A DNA stretch of 12,354 nt from Bacteroidales bacterium (GCA_017560705.1 JAFZEK010000106.1:1-12354); one strand, 5' to 3'. Shown: positions 1 to 9,421, counted from the stretch's first letter. Program-made: numbers and translations. The notes: generated from the letters alone by a model not told the origin.

Positions 1-2
1 AT

Positions 3-2261
3 AAGGCAGGGGTAATATGGCACACACAAGGGTCGGGAAAATCGTTGTCGATGGTATTTTATGTAGGCAAAGTGGTTCGTATGCTGAACAATCCTACCGT
101 AGTTGTTATTACCGACAGGAATGATTTGGACGATCAACTTTTCGACACCTTCGGAAGCTGTAAAAATCTTTTGAGGCAAACACCTGTACAAGCCGACAGC
201 TGCGAAGTGCTGAAAAATTTGCTAAAGGTAGCATCGGGAGGTATAGTATTTACTACCATTCAAAAATTTCAACCCGAAGAAGGCAATGTATATGACACAT
301 TGACCACCCGAAGCAACGTGATTGTTATAGCCGATGAAGCACACAGAACGCAATATGGCTTTAAAGCCAAAACCGTTGATGTAAAAAACGAAGCCGACGA
401 AGTGATAGGCAGTGAGATAAAATATGGCTTTGCGAAATATTTGCGAGATGCATTGCCCAACGCCACATTTCTAGGATTTACCGGCACCCCTATAGAAGCT
501 ACCGATGTGAATACTCCGGCTGTATTTGGAAATTATGTGGATGTTTACGACATAACCCAAGCAGTGGAAGACGGTGCTACTGTACGCATTTTCTACGAAA
601 GCAGATTGGCAAAAATAGAATTGAGTAAGGAAGGTAAAAAACTGATAACAGACTTGGATAAAGAGTTGGAAACAGAAGACCTGAACGACACACAAAAAGC
701 AAAAGCCAAATGGACGCAGTTGGAAGCCCTAATAGGAAGTCAGTCGCGAATAGAAAACATTGCAAAAGATATTGTAGAGCATTTCGAGCAGCGACAAGAG
801 GTGTTTGAAGGCAAAGCAATGATAGTGGCAATGAGTAGACGAATAGCAGTAGAATTGTATGATGCTATTATTGCACTACGCCCCCAATGGCACAACGATG
901 ATTTGGCAAAAGGAACAATAAAGGTAGTAATGACTTCGGCATCTTCCGATGGTGCAAGCATATCAAAACATCATACCACCAAAGAACAACGACGAACACT
1001 GGCAAACAGAATGAAAGATGCCAATGATGAGTTGAAACTAGTAATAGTTCGCGATATGTGGCTTACAGGTTTTGACGTTCCGTGCTTGCATACTCTCTAT
1101 ATCGACAAGCCAATGCAAGGCCACAATCTTATGCAAGCTATTGCAAGAGTAAATCGAGTATATAAAGACAAACCCGGTGGATTGGTAGTTGATTATTTGG
1201 GTATAGCATCAGATTTAAAGAAAGCATTGTCATTTTATTCGGATGTAGAAGGTAAAGGCAATCCGGCCGAACAGCAAGAACAAGCCGTTGCCTTGATGAC
1301 AGAGAAGTTGGAAGTAGTACAACAAATATTGCAAGGTTTCAACTATTCGTCTTATTTTACTGCCGATGTATCAACCAAATTATCGCTAATATTACAAGCC
1401 GAGGATTATATATTAGGTCTTGATGATGGCAAGAAACGTTTCGTAAACGAAGTAGGTTCTTTGTCGAAAGCATTTGCTATAGCAATACCCCACGACAAAG
1501 CTATGGAAATAAAAGACGAGGTTTCCTTCTTCCAAGCTGTTAAAGCACGGTTGTGTAAATTTGACAACACATCGTCGGGTAGAACAACCGAAGAAATAGA
1601 AACAACTATTCGCCAAGTTATAGATAAAGCATTGGTATCGGAAAAAGTGGTTGATATTTTTGATGCTGCAGGTATAAAGAAACCTGATATATCAATACTA
1701 TCCGAAGAGTTTTTGATGGAACTGAAAGGTATGGCTCACAAGAATATTGCTTTGGAAGTTTTAAAGAAACTCCTGAACGATGAAATAAAGTCTAGAATGA
1801 AACACAACCTTGTGCAAGGCGAAACATTGATGAAAATGCTTGAAAAATCCATTGCTCGATACCACAACAAGATAATAACTGCGGTAGAAGTAATAGACGA
1901 ATTAATAGAACTAAGCAAGACCATTATTTCTCAAGACGAAGCTGTATCGGAGATGGGGTTGTCGGAGTATGAATATGCTTTCTATTCGGCTGTCGCCAAT
2001 AATAATAGTGCTGTGGAATTGATGGGTAAGGATAAGTTGAGAGAATTAGCCGTAGTTCTGACAGAAACTATTCGTAAAAACACATCGGTAGATTGGGAAA
2101 TAAAAGAGAATGTACGAGCCAAAATGAGAGTAGCAATTAAGCGTTTGTTGAGAAAATATGGTTATCCACCCGATATGCAATTGTTGGCAACAGATACTGT
2201 TATAAAACAAGCCGAGATGCTTTCGGCAGAGTTGTTGAACAAAAGAGAATATAATATATAG
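3..2261 (+). CDS. hsdR: Type I restriction enzyme R subunit (HsdR), 5'-truncated by window edge
   Basis: HsdR is the ATP-driven DNA translocase and endonuclease subunit of a type I restriction-modification complex, acting with HsdM and HsdS on unmethylated foreign DNA. The frame is open from base 3, so the true start lies to the left. The first possible start in the window, a TTG at 45, falls directly after the Walker A motif and cannot be the real start. Visible motifs in order are Walker A QGSGKS (27-44), DEAH (333-344), motif III FTGTP (477-491), TGFDVP (about 1062-1080) and motif [10 protein letters not shown] (about 1132-1158). A helical C-terminal region follows, which in this family contacts the methylase core. 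About 752 residues are visible against roughly 1000 in typical HsdR, so the N-terminal nuclease domain (PD-(D/E)XK type in the family) is what is missing. No hsdM or hsdS is in the window; they would be expected upstream. There is no stop or frameshift in the visible part. The family call is secure; specificity cannot be read from this subunit. Confidence 0.94.
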   Translation, partial: KAGVIWHTQGSGKSLSMVFYVGKVVRMLNNPTVVVITDRNDLDDQLFDTFGSCKNLLRQTPVQADSCEVLKNLLKVASGGIVFTTIQKFQPEEGNVYDTLTTRSNVIVIADEAHRTQYGFKAKTVDVKNEADEVIGSEIKYGFAKYLRDALPNATFLGFTGTPIEATDVNTPAVFGNYVDVYDITQAVEDGATVRIFYESRLAKIELSKEGKKLITDLDKELETEDLNDTQKAKAKWTQLEALIGSQSRIENIAKDIVEHFEQRQEVFEGKAMIVAMSRRIAVELYDAIIALRPQWHNDDLAKGTIKVVMTSASSDGASISKHHTTKEQRRTLANRMKDANDELKLVIVRDMWLTGFDVPCLHTLYIDKPMQGHNLMQAIARVNRVYKDKPGGLVVDYLGIASDLKKALSFYSDVEGKGNPAEQQEQAVALMTEKLEVVQQILQGFNYSSYFTADVSTKLSLILQAEDYILGLDDGKKRFVNEVGSLSKAFAIAIPHDKAMEIKDEVSFFQAVKARLCKFDNTSSGRTTEEIETTIRQVIDKALVSEKVVDIFDAAGIKKPDISILSEEFLMELKGMAHKNIALEVLKKLLNDEIKSRMKHNLVQGETLMKMLEKSIARYHNKIITAVEVIDELIELSKTIISQDEAVSEMGLSEYEYAFYSAVANNNSAVELMGKDKLRELAVVLTETIRKNTSVDWEIKENVRAKMRVAIKRLLRKYGYPPDMQLLATDTVIKQAEMLSAELLNKREYNI

Positions 2262-2473
2262 GATATTGAAATATCAATCATTGTAAATAGTAGCAGAAAA
2301 ACCATTTGTCTGATGCAATTAGAAAAATTCGAATGTCTTTGGACGAATGGTTATATCGTTATAAACTTTTGAATTCTAAAATATTTATTCCAATTTATCC
2401 TAGATTGGTTAGTAGAAAAAATTATAGGCAAATACAGTCATAATCTTGCAAAAATCCTAACGACCGATACCTT
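2262..2473. other. Convergent intergenic region with a small unrecognised ORF
   Basis: This gap separates hsdR (+) from nnr (-), which converge on it. It contains a short palindrome directly after the hsdR stop (GATATTGAAATATC, 2262-2275) without a T-tract, so it is a poor terminator candidate. On the + strand one frame is open from 2294 to a TAA at 2441-2443, with an ATG at 2333 that would give a 36-residue peptide beginning MSLDEWLYRYK. The composition is plausible for a protein fragment (charged residues plus W and Y). There is no recognisable domain and I cannot name a parent gene. It may be the tail of a decayed gene, or chance. No RNA gene is visible. Confidence 0.3.
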
Positions 2474-3991
2474 TTATTTCAAACACTTAGTAGCTTTCTT
2501 TATCCCATTGCATATATCTGATGCTGTCATTGATACCTGTCCTACTTCGGCAGCTGCAATATCGCCTGCCATACCATGAAGATACACTCCAAATATCGCC
2601 GCCTGTTTGGCATCTACACCTTGAGCCAACAACGAGGTGATGATACCTGTAAGCACATCGCCACTGCCTCCTGTAGCCATACCCGGATTACCTGTAGAAT
2701 TAAAATACACTTCACCATCTGGACAACATATAGAGGTATTAGCTCCCTTTAATACCACTATAATACCATAATCCTTTGCCAACGTTTTTTGTTTCTCCAA
2801 GCGTTCAAAATCATTATCCCACTCCCCTACCCAACGCTTAAACTCTTTGACATGTGGTGTGATAATGGTATTGTATTTCAACAGTGGCAGCATCTCCTCT
2901 TTGTTCATTGCTATCATATTGAGAGCATCGGCATCAAGTACCAAGGGTTTATTCCAATTGGAAAGGAATTCTCTTAAAGCCACAACAGATTTTTCGTCGG
3001 TACCCAATCCCGGACCAACACCAACAGCCGAATACTTATCCAATTCCATTGGCAACGAAGTGAAAATATCATTACCCTTATCTACAGAAATCATAGCTTC
3101 GGGAAAGGCCATTTGCATACACGCTACTGCATTATATGGTACATGCACTGTGAGCAATCCCACACCCACATACATACAAGCCTTAGCAGCAAATATAGCA
3201 GCTCCCACCTTACCAAAACTCCCGGCTATAAGCAAAGCATGACCAAACGAACCCTTATGTGAAAACTTAGGCCGAAAAATCATACTCTGAGGAATGTCCG
3301 GAACATCGACATAATAAATAGATGTAGAGGTTTCGGCGATATAAGTCTTGTGCAGAGAAATATCTAGCACACGAAATTCTCCTACATAAGAAGCATTCTC
3401 TGGAAAGAAGAAAGCTAGCTTAGGAAATTGGAAAGAAAGCGTATATACAGCCTTTACGACACTACAACCAATCGAAGACTTCTCTGCAAAAAGTCCCGAA
3501 GGAATATCTATAGAAATACGGATAGCCTCAGCAGCATTTACGACGTCTATAACACGTTTTGCAAATCCACTTACAGCCCTATTTAAGCCGCTACCAAATA
3601 TTGCATCAATAATATAATCAGACGAAGAACTAATAGTAAATTCAGAATCCTCAACTATGTATTTTATATCTATACCATCCAAAGCTTCCAAGCGTTGCTT
3701 GTTCAACTCAAAATCAGCACTCCCTACATCAGCATGTTTTAAAATATAAACATCCACAGGTATACGTTCCAAATACAACATCCTAGCTATTGCCAATCCA
3801 TCGCCACCATTATTACCCATGCCACATACAATGGACACACATTTAGAATGATGCACATTAGTATTTGCCAACAACCAATCAAAAGAAGCTTTTGCAGCAC
3901 GTTCCATTAGTTCCACAGAGGCAATAGGTTCATGCTCTATAGTATATTTATCAGCTTCACGTATTTGAGCTATAGAAAAAACTTTAGTCAT
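2474..3991 (-). CDS. nnr: Bifunctional NAD(P)HX epimerase / dehydratase (Nnr, YjeF type)
   Basis: This cytosolic enzyme repairs hydrated NADH and NADPH. The N-terminal YjeF_N domain epimerises R- and S-NAD(P)HX, and the C-terminal ribokinase-like domain dehydrates S-NAD(P)HX using ADP (or ATP). In the 505-residue product the YjeF_N dinucleotide motif GMGNNGGDG lies at residues 57-65, followed by IDAIFGSGL and ISIDIPSG. The second domain starts near residue 240 with HKGSFGHALLIAG. It then shows VGVGPGLG, LVLDADALN, ITPH and LKG, and ends with GGSGDVL at 441-447, where D445 is the expected catalytic aspartate. Length matches the two-domain family. The start is an ATG at 3989-3991. A strong terminator lies between it and rpmA upstream, and I see no clear TAnnTTTG promoter in the gap, so expression may depend on read-through or on a promoter within rpmA. 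The C-terminal residues end shortly before the convergent hsdR region. Confidence 0.96.
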   Translation of the reverse strand: MTKVFSIAQIREADKYTIEHEPIASVELMERAAKASFDWLLANTNVHHSKCVSIVCGMGNNGGDGLAIARMLYLERIPVDVYILKHADVGSADFELNKQRLEALDGIDIKYIVEDSEFTISSSSDYIIDAIFGSGLNRAVSGFAKRVIDVVNAAEAIRISIDIPSGLFAEKSSIGCSVVKAVYTLSFQFPKLAFFFPENASYVGEFRVLDISLHKTYIAETSTSIYYVDVPDIPQSMIFRPKFSHKGSFGHALLIAGSFGKVGAAIFAAKACMYVGVGLLTVHVPYNAVACMQMAFPEAMISVDKGNDIFTSLPMELDKYSAVGVGPGLGTDEKSVVALREFLSNWNKPLVLDADALNMIAMNKEEMLPLLKYNTIITPHVKEFKRWVGEWDNDFERLEKQKTLAKDYGIIVVLKGANTSICCPDGEVYFNSTGNPGMATGGSGDVLTGIITSLLAQGVDAKQAAIFGVYLHGMAGDIAAAEVGQVSMTASDICNGIKKATKCLK

Positions 3992-4011
3992 AACAGTTCT
4001 AGTTTATATGA

Positions 4012-4050
4012 AACAAAAAAAGGTTACTTTCTAGACAGAAAGCAACCTTT
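4012..4050 (-). terminator. Intrinsic terminator downstream of rpmA
   Basis: On the minus strand a 14-bp stem (arms 4037-4050 and 4019-4032, loop 4033-4036) is followed by TTTTTTTGTTT (4021 down to 4011). The only non-Watson-Crick position, A4026/C4043 as written on the + strand, becomes a G-U wobble in the minus-strand RNA. The hairpin is therefore fully paired in that direction only, which fits a terminator for the rplU-rpmA transcript. Confidence 0.88.
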
Positions 4051-4105
4051 AAACGTTATAAACGATAAAAGATTTTATCTATTACATTATCATTTATTCT
4101 TATCC

Positions 4106-4363
4106 TTATTCAGCCGGAACTACAGACACGAAAGATCTATCTTGACGACCTTTTCTGAATTCCACTGTACCATCTACTAGAGCATACAAAGTATGATCTT
4201 TACCCATTCCTACGTTTTTACCAGGATTGTGTACAGTACCACGTTGGCGAACGATGATATTACCAGCTATACAGCTTTGACCACCATATATTTTCACACC
4301 CAAACGTTTGCTTTCGGATTCACGACCGTTACTGGAACTTCCGACACCCTTTTTATGAGCCAT
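4106..4363 (-). CDS. rpmA: 50S ribosomal protein L27
   Basis: L27 is a component of the large ribosomal subunit whose flexible N-terminus reaches toward the peptidyl transferase centre. The 85-residue product starts MAHKKG and contains the typical [21 protein letters not shown] and GKDHTLYAL segments, matching the family over its whole length. There is no N-terminal extension of the kind that is cleaved in Firmicutes, so the protein needs only Met removal. It lies 64 bp downstream of rplU in the same orientation, the widely conserved L21-L27 pair, and is followed by a strong terminator. The start is an ATG at 4361-4363. Confidence 0.99.
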   Translation of the reverse strand: MAHKKGVGSSSNGRESESKRLGVKIYGGQSCIAGNIIVRQRGTVHNPGKNVGMGKDHTLYALVDGTVEFRKGRQDRSFVSVVPAE

Positions 4364-4427
4364 ACTATATTTTTTTTAATGGTTACTACTAATAATTTAA
4401 TTCTACAGTGCTTTAACTGCTTTGAAA

Positions 4428-4736
4428 CTATTGAATGCTATCAATTTTTATTTGAGTCAAATAGTCACGATGACCATTCATCTTTTGATAACCTTTTCTA
4501 CGTTTTTTGTGGAAAACCAAAACTTTGTCTCCCTTTAAATGTTTCAAAACTGTTACTGTTACTTTTGATCCAGCCAAGTAAGGTTGACCAATTTCTACAG
4601 CACCATCATTGTCTTTAAGCATCACGGTGTCAAAAGATACTTGAGAACCTTCTTCATTTTGAAGACGGCTTACAAAGATTTTTTGATCTTGTACTACCTT
4701 GAATTGCTTTCCTGCTATTTCTACTATTGCGTACAT
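4428..4736 (-). CDS. rplU: 50S ribosomal protein L21
   Basis: L21 is a large-subunit protein that binds 23S rRNA. The product has 102 residues, the usual length. It begins MYAIVEIAGKQFKV and carries the conserved basic C-terminal segment VLVFHKKRRKGYQKMNGHR that contacts rRNA. It is the first gene of a two-gene unit with rpmA. A Bacteroidota-type promoter lies about 45-75 bp upstream of its ATG (4734-4736), so rplU-rpmA probably forms its own transcription unit, although no terminator separates it from aat-folK. Confidence 0.99.
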   Translation of the reverse strand: MYAIVEIAGKQFKVVQDQKIFVSRLQNEEGSQVSFDTVMLKDNDGAVEIGQPYLAGSKVTVTVLKHLKGDKVLVFHKKRRKGYQKMNGHRDYLTQIKIDSIQ

Positions 4737-4782
4737 TTTATAATGAAATTATTTTTACTATATTATATTCCAAAACGAGTTG

Positions 4783-4813
4783 CAAAATTACTACTTTTTT
4801 CTCATATAGCAAA
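4783..4813 (-). promoter_or_regulatory. Bacteroidota-type promoter for rplU-rpmA
   Basis: Read on the minus strand, TTTG (4813-4810) is followed by a 19-nt spacer and then TAATTTTG (4790-4783). This fits the -33 TTTG and -7 TAnnTTTG pattern with a 19-21 nt spacer known for the sigma-ABfr type factor of Bacteroides. The inferred transcription start is near 4776, giving a leader of about 40 nt before the L21 ATG. Confidence 0.65.
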
Positions 4814-4863
4814 ATCTTGCAACATATTATTTTTATTTTTATTGTTTACCAATGCTTTACAAC

Positions 4864-6063
4864 TCACTTTTTAGTTACTTTTCCTTGTTTATATAGCGAA
4901 ACTTTGCCATTATCCGAGCATTTTTCTAGCAATTCTTGCATAGTTTTTTGCAATATTGGGTGTACAAAATTCGGCATTATTTCACATAAAGGTTCAAGTA
5001 CAAAGTTCCGTTCTTGTATGCGTGGATGTGGCACTATAAGGCTAGGTGTTGAGATACATTTATCGTCAATATACATAACATCTATATCCATGGTCCTAGA
5101 AGCATAGCCAGAACCGTTTCTCACTCTACCTAAAACTGCTTCAATATTCAAAGCCTGTCTTAGAACTTCTTCGGGCAAAAGATCCGTTTCCACAACAACA
5201 GCTTGATTCAAAAAAGATTGTTCTGCTTCAAAACCCCATGCTTCTGTCTCATATATTGACGACACTTGTAATATCTTTCCAATTCTCAATTCTATCTCTT
5301 TACAAGCCCGTTCTAGCAACGTTTCTCTGTCACCTTGATTGCCACCTATAAGAAATGTCACTTTGCTCATAACTGTTTTTCTATCTATTTTACTCCATTT
5401 TCCCATCAAAGTCTCGTGCTGATTTGAAATAAAAAGCAACGACAAGAAATCCTCTATCGGTATAGGCTTTGCTCCTAACGATGACAAATGTGATGTTTCT
5501 TGCTGTGCGTCTATAAATAGAAATTCATTCTCTATAGCAAATTCCACCAAACTTGCAAAACACACCTTCGAAGCATCAGGCATCGTAGCAAACATCGATT
5601 CACCAAAGAACGCTTTTCCTAGCGACAGTCCATATAATCCACCAACAAGTTTTCCTTCATAATAAGCTTCAAAAGAATGAGCATAACCCAATTTATGCAG
5701 CCTTGTATATGCTTCTACCAACTCTTCTTGTATCCATGTACCATCTTGTCCCTCTCGTTCCACCATGGCACACGACCTCATCACCTTTTCAAAAGCTGTG
5801 TCTACCCTAACTTCGTATTTACCTGATTTTATACATCGCCTTAGAGTCTTTGAACAATGAAATTCTTCGGGAAACAAAACCATCCTCGGATTCAAAGCCC
5901 ACCACAAAATAGGCTCACCTTCATTATACCAAGGGAATATACCATTGCGATATGCTTCCAACAGCCTTTCTGTAGACAAATCGCCACCTACGGCCAATAA
6001 TCCATCCCCTTCAGCCAAAAGCGGATTAGGAAAAATACATTTAGAATTAAGCTCAAACAACAT
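4864..6063 (-). CDS. aat-folK: Fused leucyl/phenylalanyl-tRNA-protein transferase + HPPK (Aat-FolK)
   Basis: One uninterrupted 399-residue frame holds two enzymes that are normally separate. Residues 1 to about 215 are Aat, which transfers Leu or Phe from tRNA to N-terminal Arg or Lys of proteins, marking them for ClpAP. It shows the conserved GIFPWYN, ILWW, TWIQ, GYAHSFEA, GGLYG and GESMF segments and D-x-Q in IDAQQ, positions equivalent to the E. coli catalytic region. After a linker of about 16 residues, M232 (ATG at 5368-5370) begins MSKVTFLIGGNQGDRE. This is the start of 6-hydroxymethyl-7,8-dihydropterin pyrophosphokinase, a folate-synthesis enzyme. Its motifs ETEAWG, GRVRNG, RTMDIDVMYID, HPR and NFVLEPL are intact. 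Both halves therefore look active. M232 looks like the start of an ancestral separate folK and could still serve as an internal start. The gene lies 98 bp downstream of pnp. I see no terminator between it and rplU. Confidence 0.94.
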   Translation of the reverse strand: MLFELNSKCIFPNPLLAEGDGLLAVGGDLSTERLLEAYRNGIFPWYNEGEPILWWALNPRMVLFPEEFHCSKTLRRCIKSGKYEVRVDTAFEKVMRSCAMVEREGQDGTWIQEELVEAYTRLHKLGYAHSFEAYYEGKLVGGLYGLSLGKAFFGESMFATMPDASKVCFASLVEFAIENEFLFIDAQQETSHLSSLGAKPIPIEDFLSLLFISNQHETLMGKWSKIDRKTVMSKVTFLIGGNQGDRETLLERACKEIELRIGKILQVSSIYETEAWGFEAEQSFLNQAVVVETDLLPEEVLRQALNIEAVLGRVRNGSGYASRTMDIDVMYIDDKCISTPSLIVPHPRIQERNFVLEPLCEIMPNFVHPILQKTMQELLEKCSDNGKVSLYKQGKVTKK

Positions 6064-6084
6064 AGCACATCAACCTATAATAGC

Positions 6085-6162
6085 AAAGAGAGGATGAATA
6101 ATCTTAAACACCCTCTCTTTATATGATTCAAATATTTTGAGAATATCTACCTCTCAAATATT
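6085..6162 (-). other. Two hairpins between pnp and aat-folK
   Basis: The first hairpin overlaps the pnp stop codon: TCTCAAATATT (6152-6162) pairs with AATATTTTGAGA (6131-6142) with one bulged base. The second has 9-bp arms AAAGAGAGG (6085-6093) and CCTCTCTTT (6112-6120) around an 18-nt loop. On the minus strand neither is followed by a convincing T-tract. They may protect the pnp 3' end or attenuate read-through. A terminator call would be weak. Confidence 0.3.
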
Positions 6163-8398
6163 AATTGTTTCGTGGTTTGTTTTCACGGTGCATTGGCTTG
6201 CCATTTTTATTATCTCTGTGAGGCTTGCGTTCTCCGCGAGGTTTGCTTTCATGCTCTGGCATTCCTTCAGGACGTGGCAACAATGCTTTTCTCGACAAAC
6301 GAAGTTTACCTGTTTTGTCATCTATTTCTAGAAGTTTCACTTGTACTTCTTCGCCTTCGTGCATCAAATCTTTTATTGATTCAGTGCGTGTCCAATCATA
6401 TTCAGATATGTGCAACAAACCTTCTTTTCCTGGTAGTATTTCTACAAAAGCACCAAAGTCTACTATGCTTTTCACTTTACCTTCGTATACTTGTCCTACT
6501 TCGGGAAGTGTTGTCAAACCTTTTATCCATTTGATAGCGGCTTCGATAGAATCTTTGTCTACAGCAGAAATATCCACTACTCCTACTTCGCCTTTTTCTT
6601 CTATAGTGATAACTGAATTAGTTTCTTTTTGTATTTCTTGAATAACCTTTCCACCGCTACCGATAACAGCACCAATAAATTCTTTTGGTATCTCCATTTG
6701 TACAATACGAGGCACAAATGGTTTGTAGTCTTCGCGAGGTTGGCTAATAGTAGCTTCCACTATATCCATGATGTGCATACGACCAGCGTTGGCTTGTGCC
6801 AATGCTTGTGCAAGCACTTCGTAAGAAAGACCGTCTACCTTTATATCCATTTGGCAAGCAGTGATACCATCTCTTGTACCAGTCACTTTGAAGTCCATAT
6901 CACCTAAGTGGTCTTCGTCGCCTAAGATGTCGGACAATACAGCCCATTTATCGCCTTTAGATATAAGACCCATAGCAATACCGGTTACAGGTTTCTTTAT
7001 CTTAACACCGGCATCCATAAGAGCCAAAGTACCAGCACACACTGTAGCCATAGATGATGAACCGTTAGATTCCAAGATGTCAGATACTACACGGATAGTA
7101 TAAGGATTTTCTGGACCTTCTGGAATAACATATTTCAATGCTCTCCAAGCCAAGTTACCATGACCTATTTCTCTACGGCTCAAACCTCTGTTACCCTTCA
7201 CTTCGCCAGTAGCAAAACCAGGGAAGTTATAGTGCAACATAAAGTTGCGTGTTCCTTCTATTACAGCACCATCTATAAGTTGTTCATCCAATTTTGTTCC
7301 CAATGTTACAGTAGACAACGACTGAGTTTCGCCACGAGTAAATATCGAAGAACCGTGAGCCGATGGAAGATAATCCACTTCACACCATATAGGACGAATT
7401 TCATCCAACTTACGACCATCTAAACGAGTACGTTCTGTAAGAACCATATCACGCATAGCTTCTTTTTCTATATCGTGGAAATAGCGGTCTATCATGAACG
7501 ATTTTTCCTTCAATTCGTCTTCGGTCAATGCTAACGATTCTACAAACTCAGCCTTAATAGCTTCAAAACCTTCCGAACGCATGTGTTTGTTTGGAATACC
7601 TTGTTTAGCAAAGTCGTAGCATTTTTGATATACAGCTTCGTGCATTTGAGCCTTAAAGTCTAAGTCATTAACTTCGTGGCAGTATTCACGTTTTTCTGTT
7701 TTGCCGGCAGCCACTGTAAGTTCAGCCAAAGCGTCGCATTGTATGCGTATAGCATCATGAGCAGTCTTAAGAGCTTCCAACATTAATTCTTCCGATACTT
7801 CCTTCATTTCACCTTCCACCATCATGATGTTTTCGTTGGTAGCGGCTACTATCAAATCCAAGTCAGCTTCTTCGATAGCTTGCAAAGGAGGATTGATAAC
7901 GAACTGTCCGTTTAGGTAAGAAACTCTTACTTCCGACACAGGACCATTGAAAGGAATATCCGACACTGCCAATGCAGCAGCAGCAGCCAAAGCAGCCAAA
8001 GCATCGGGAGCTGTATTTTTGTCGCCAGAAATTAAAGTAATTTGTACTTGAACTTCGGCATGAAAATCATCGGGGAAAAGAGGACGCAAAGCTCTATCAA
8101 CCAAACGTGCTATCAAAATTTCATATTCCGAAGGACGAGCTTCACGCTTAAAGAAACCACCGGGGAAACGACCCATAGCGGCATATTTTTCTTGATATTC
8201 AACTGTTAGTGGCATAAAATCCACGTTTTCGCCAGCTTCTTTTTTTGCACATACTGTTGCCAAAAGCATTGTGTTGTTCATACGAACCACAGCTGAACCG
8301 TCGGCTTGTTTTGCCAACTTACCTGTTTCGATTTCGATAATTTGGCCATTACCCAAATCGATAGTTTTTTTTACAATGTTCATCTTATTATTATCCAT
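6161..8398 (-). CDS. pnp: Polynucleotide phosphorylase (PNPase)
   Basis: PNPase degrades RNA 3' to 5' by phosphorolysis, and can add heteropolymeric tails, in the cytosol as a homotrimer. The 745-residue product has the expected order. The first RNase PH domain includes [18 protein letters not shown] and [13 protein letters not shown] helical segment follows, then the second RNase PH domain with [17 protein letters not shown] and the phosphate-binding [11 protein letters not shown] domain (about 568-628, VIGSGGK motif) and an S1 domain (about 636-706, [12 protein letters not shown]) come next. The last 35 or so residues are a basic, Pro/Asn/Lys/Arg-rich low-complexity tail, probably unstructured and possibly RNA-binding. 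Two in-frame starts are possible, ATG at 8398 or ATG at 8383 ([11 protein letters not shown]); the second aligns better with the usual family start. rpsO lies upstream with an intrinsic terminator between. No clear TAnnTTTG promoter is visible in the 60-bp gap, so read-through from rpsO may contribute. Confidence 0.98.
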   Translation of the reverse strand: MDNNKMNIVKKTIDLGNGQIIEIETGKLAKQADGSAVVRMNNTMLLATVCAKKEAGENVDFMPLTVEYQEKYAAMGRFPGGFFKREARPSEYEILIARLVDRALRPLFPDDFHAEVQVQITLISGDKNTAPDALAALAAAAALAVSDIPFNGPVSEVRVSYLNGQFVINPPLQAIEEADLDLIVAATNENIMMVEGEMKEVSEELMLEALKTAHDAIRIQCDALAELTVAAGKTEKREYCHEVNDLDFKAQMHEAVYQKCYDFAKQGIPNKHMRSEGFEAIKAEFVESLALTEDELKEKSFMIDRYFHDIEKEAMRDMVLTERTRLDGRKLDEIRPIWCEVDYLPSAHGSSIFTRGETQSLSTVTLGTKLDEQLIDGAVIEGTRNFMLHYNFPGFATGEVKGNRGLSRREIGHGNLAWRALKYVIPEGPENPYTIRVVSDILESNGSSSMATVCAGTLALMDAGVKIKKPVTGIAMGLISKGDKWAVLSDILGDEDHLGDMDFKVTGTRDGITACQMDIKVDGLSYEVLAQALAQANAGRMHIMDIVEATISQPREDYKPFVPRIVQMEIPKEFIGAVIGSGGKVIQEIQKETNSVITIEEKGEVGVVDISAVDKDSIEAAIKWIKGLTTLPEVGQVYEGKVKSIVDFGAFVEILPGKEGLLHISEYDWTRTESIKDLMHEGEEVQVKLLEIDDKTGKLRLSRKALLPRPEGMPEHESKPRGERKPHRDNKNGKPMHRENKPRNN

Positions 8399-8451
8399 TT
8401 AATCAACTGAGTACATACAATCATCATGCATATACATATCTTTCTTATAAC

Positions 8452-8481
8452 AAAAAAAGGCAATTAGACTCTAATTGCCTT
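8452..8481 (-). terminator. Intrinsic terminator downstream of rpsO
   Basis: Perfect 11-bp inverted repeat AAGGCAATTAG / CTAATTGCCTT (8457-8467 and 8471-8481) with a 3-nt loop. On the minus strand it is followed by TTTTTTTG (8458-8451). The T-run lies on the side expected for termination after rpsO and before pnp. On the + strand the hairpin is followed by CAACC, so it is not bidirectional. Confidence 0.88.
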
Positions 8482-8508
8482 CAACCATAACCAAATAAAT
8501 ATGAAAAA

Positions 8509-8778
8509 CTATTTTCTTATATTCAATTCTTTAATTATAGCACGGTAACGTTCAATATCGTTTTCTTTTAAGTAATCCAACAAACGTCTACGTTTACCTA
8601 CCAAACGAACCAACGAGCGTTGTGTGCCTAAATCTTTGCGTTGTTTCTTCATGTGTTCAGTCAAATGTTGAATTCTGTAAGAAAACAATGCTATTTGTGC
8701 TTCTGGCGATCCGGTATCAGTTTCGGACTTTCCGTATTTCGCAAAAATCTCTTTCTTCTTTTCTACTGATAAGTACAT
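8509..8778 (-). CDS. rpsO: 30S ribosomal protein S15
   Basis: S15 binds 16S rRNA early in assembly of the 30S platform. The 89-residue product begins MYLSVEKKKEIFAKYG and contains the conserved TDTGSPEAQIALF, LTEHMKKQRKD, LVGKRRRLLDYLK and RYRAIIK segments, full length for the family. The frame is open upstream to another ATG at 8824-8826, which would add 16 residues. I reject that start because the extension has no counterpart in the family, and the promoter-like -7 element overlaps it, so transcription would begin downstream of it. The gene is followed by a perfect terminator hairpin and then pnp, a common rpsO-pnp order. Confidence 0.98.
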   Translation of the reverse strand: MYLSVEKKKEIFAKYGKSETDTGSPEAQIALFSYRIQHLTEHMKKQRKDLGTQRSLVRLVGKRRRLLDYLKENDIERYRAIIKELNIRK

Positions 8779-8823
8779 ATCTATTATCTTATTATTTTTT
8801 TCTTTATTACTACAATCTGATTG

Positions 8824-8852
8824 CAAAGATACTTCTTTTTTTTAAATTCAAA
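8824..8852 (-). promoter_or_regulatory. Bacteroidota-type promoter for rpsO
   Basis: On the minus strand TTTG (8852-8849) and TATCTTTG (8831-8824) match the -33 and -7 elements. The spacer is 17 nt, shorter than the usual 19-21. The predicted start near 8817 leaves a leader of about 40 nt before the ATG at 8778 and supports that start codon over the one at 8826. Confidence 0.5.
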
Positions 8853-9260
8853 AGACTTTTCTATCTTTTTTTTACTACAAAAAAAACAATAAACTAATTA
8901 TCAGTGTTATATAATCGAAAAAAAATGCTTCTTTTTCCTCGTTTTCCTCGCTTTTTAGCTCAAAAAAATGCTTCCTTTACACCTTTTTTACGCCTTATTT
9001 CGCCATAATCATGAAATATTCACCAATATTCGTGTATCTTTCAATATTTCAGCAATATACTTTAAATATTTACTCTTTCACGTCCTTTCCTCGACTCTCT
9101 ACAACATATTCTTTCTACCCAAAATTCATCCATTATATCAAAGAACAAATAATAACAGCAACATTCTGCAGCCTTCTTTTTCCCTTCTACAATATACAAA
9201 ATAAAGAGAGAGACACATATTATTGTATAAATCATTACACTCTCTTCAGACAATCTCTAA
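8853..9260. other. AT-rich gene-free region upstream of rpsO
   Basis: About 400 bp without a convincing gene. The + strand is rich in T and C runs. Frames open here translate to Phe/Tyr/Leu/Ser-rich low-complexity sequence with no domain. A short direct repeat, AAAAAAATGCTTC, occurs at 8919-8931 and 8962-8974, around two copies of TTTTCCTCG. I see no tRNA, no recognised ncRNA family and no terminator-promoter pair of a hidden transcript. Confidence 0.5.
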
Positions 9261-9303
9261 AAATTGCTTTGCAGGCGATTCATGGAATGCTGACTTCATA
9301 GAT
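9261..9303 (+). repeat. Dispersed repeat, copy A: diverged left arm
   Basis: This segment matches 12221-12263 at 35 of 43 positions, starting with the identical AAATTGCTTTGCA and ending near TGACTTC. It therefore covers the left arm and the first bases of the core of the dispersed repeat. The hairpin core that should follow is absent, so this looks like a truncated, older copy. Confidence 0.6.
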
Positions 9304-9421
9304 ATCACCTTTAATTCCGCCAATATAAAAGCCCCTCAACTTTCATTATAATATAGGGCTACTTCTAAAAATTCCACGTTTCGGATAAACAAAAAAGTGT
9401 TCTTTGAAACTTTTGCGTGAT

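Noticed and set aside
2847..3242. Open frame of 131 codons on the + strand, opposite nnr
   Set aside because: It is antisense to the conserved Nnr kinase-like domain and shows no recognisable motif or start context.
6225..6641. Open frame of 138 codons on the + strand, opposite pnp
   Set aside because: It lies fully antisense to an unmistakable PNPase and is Ser/Pro/Thr-rich with no domain, as expected from reading a conserved gene on the wrong strand.
8779..8826. 16-residue N-terminal extension of S15
   Set aside because: S15 proteins start at the MYLSVEKK position, and the predicted promoter -7 element overlaps the upstream ATG.
9011..9301. Open frames on the + strand upstream of rpsO as candidate small genes
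   Set aside because: The translations are Phe/Tyr/Ile/Ser-rich low-complexity sequence, overlap each other in different frames, and end inside repeat copy A.
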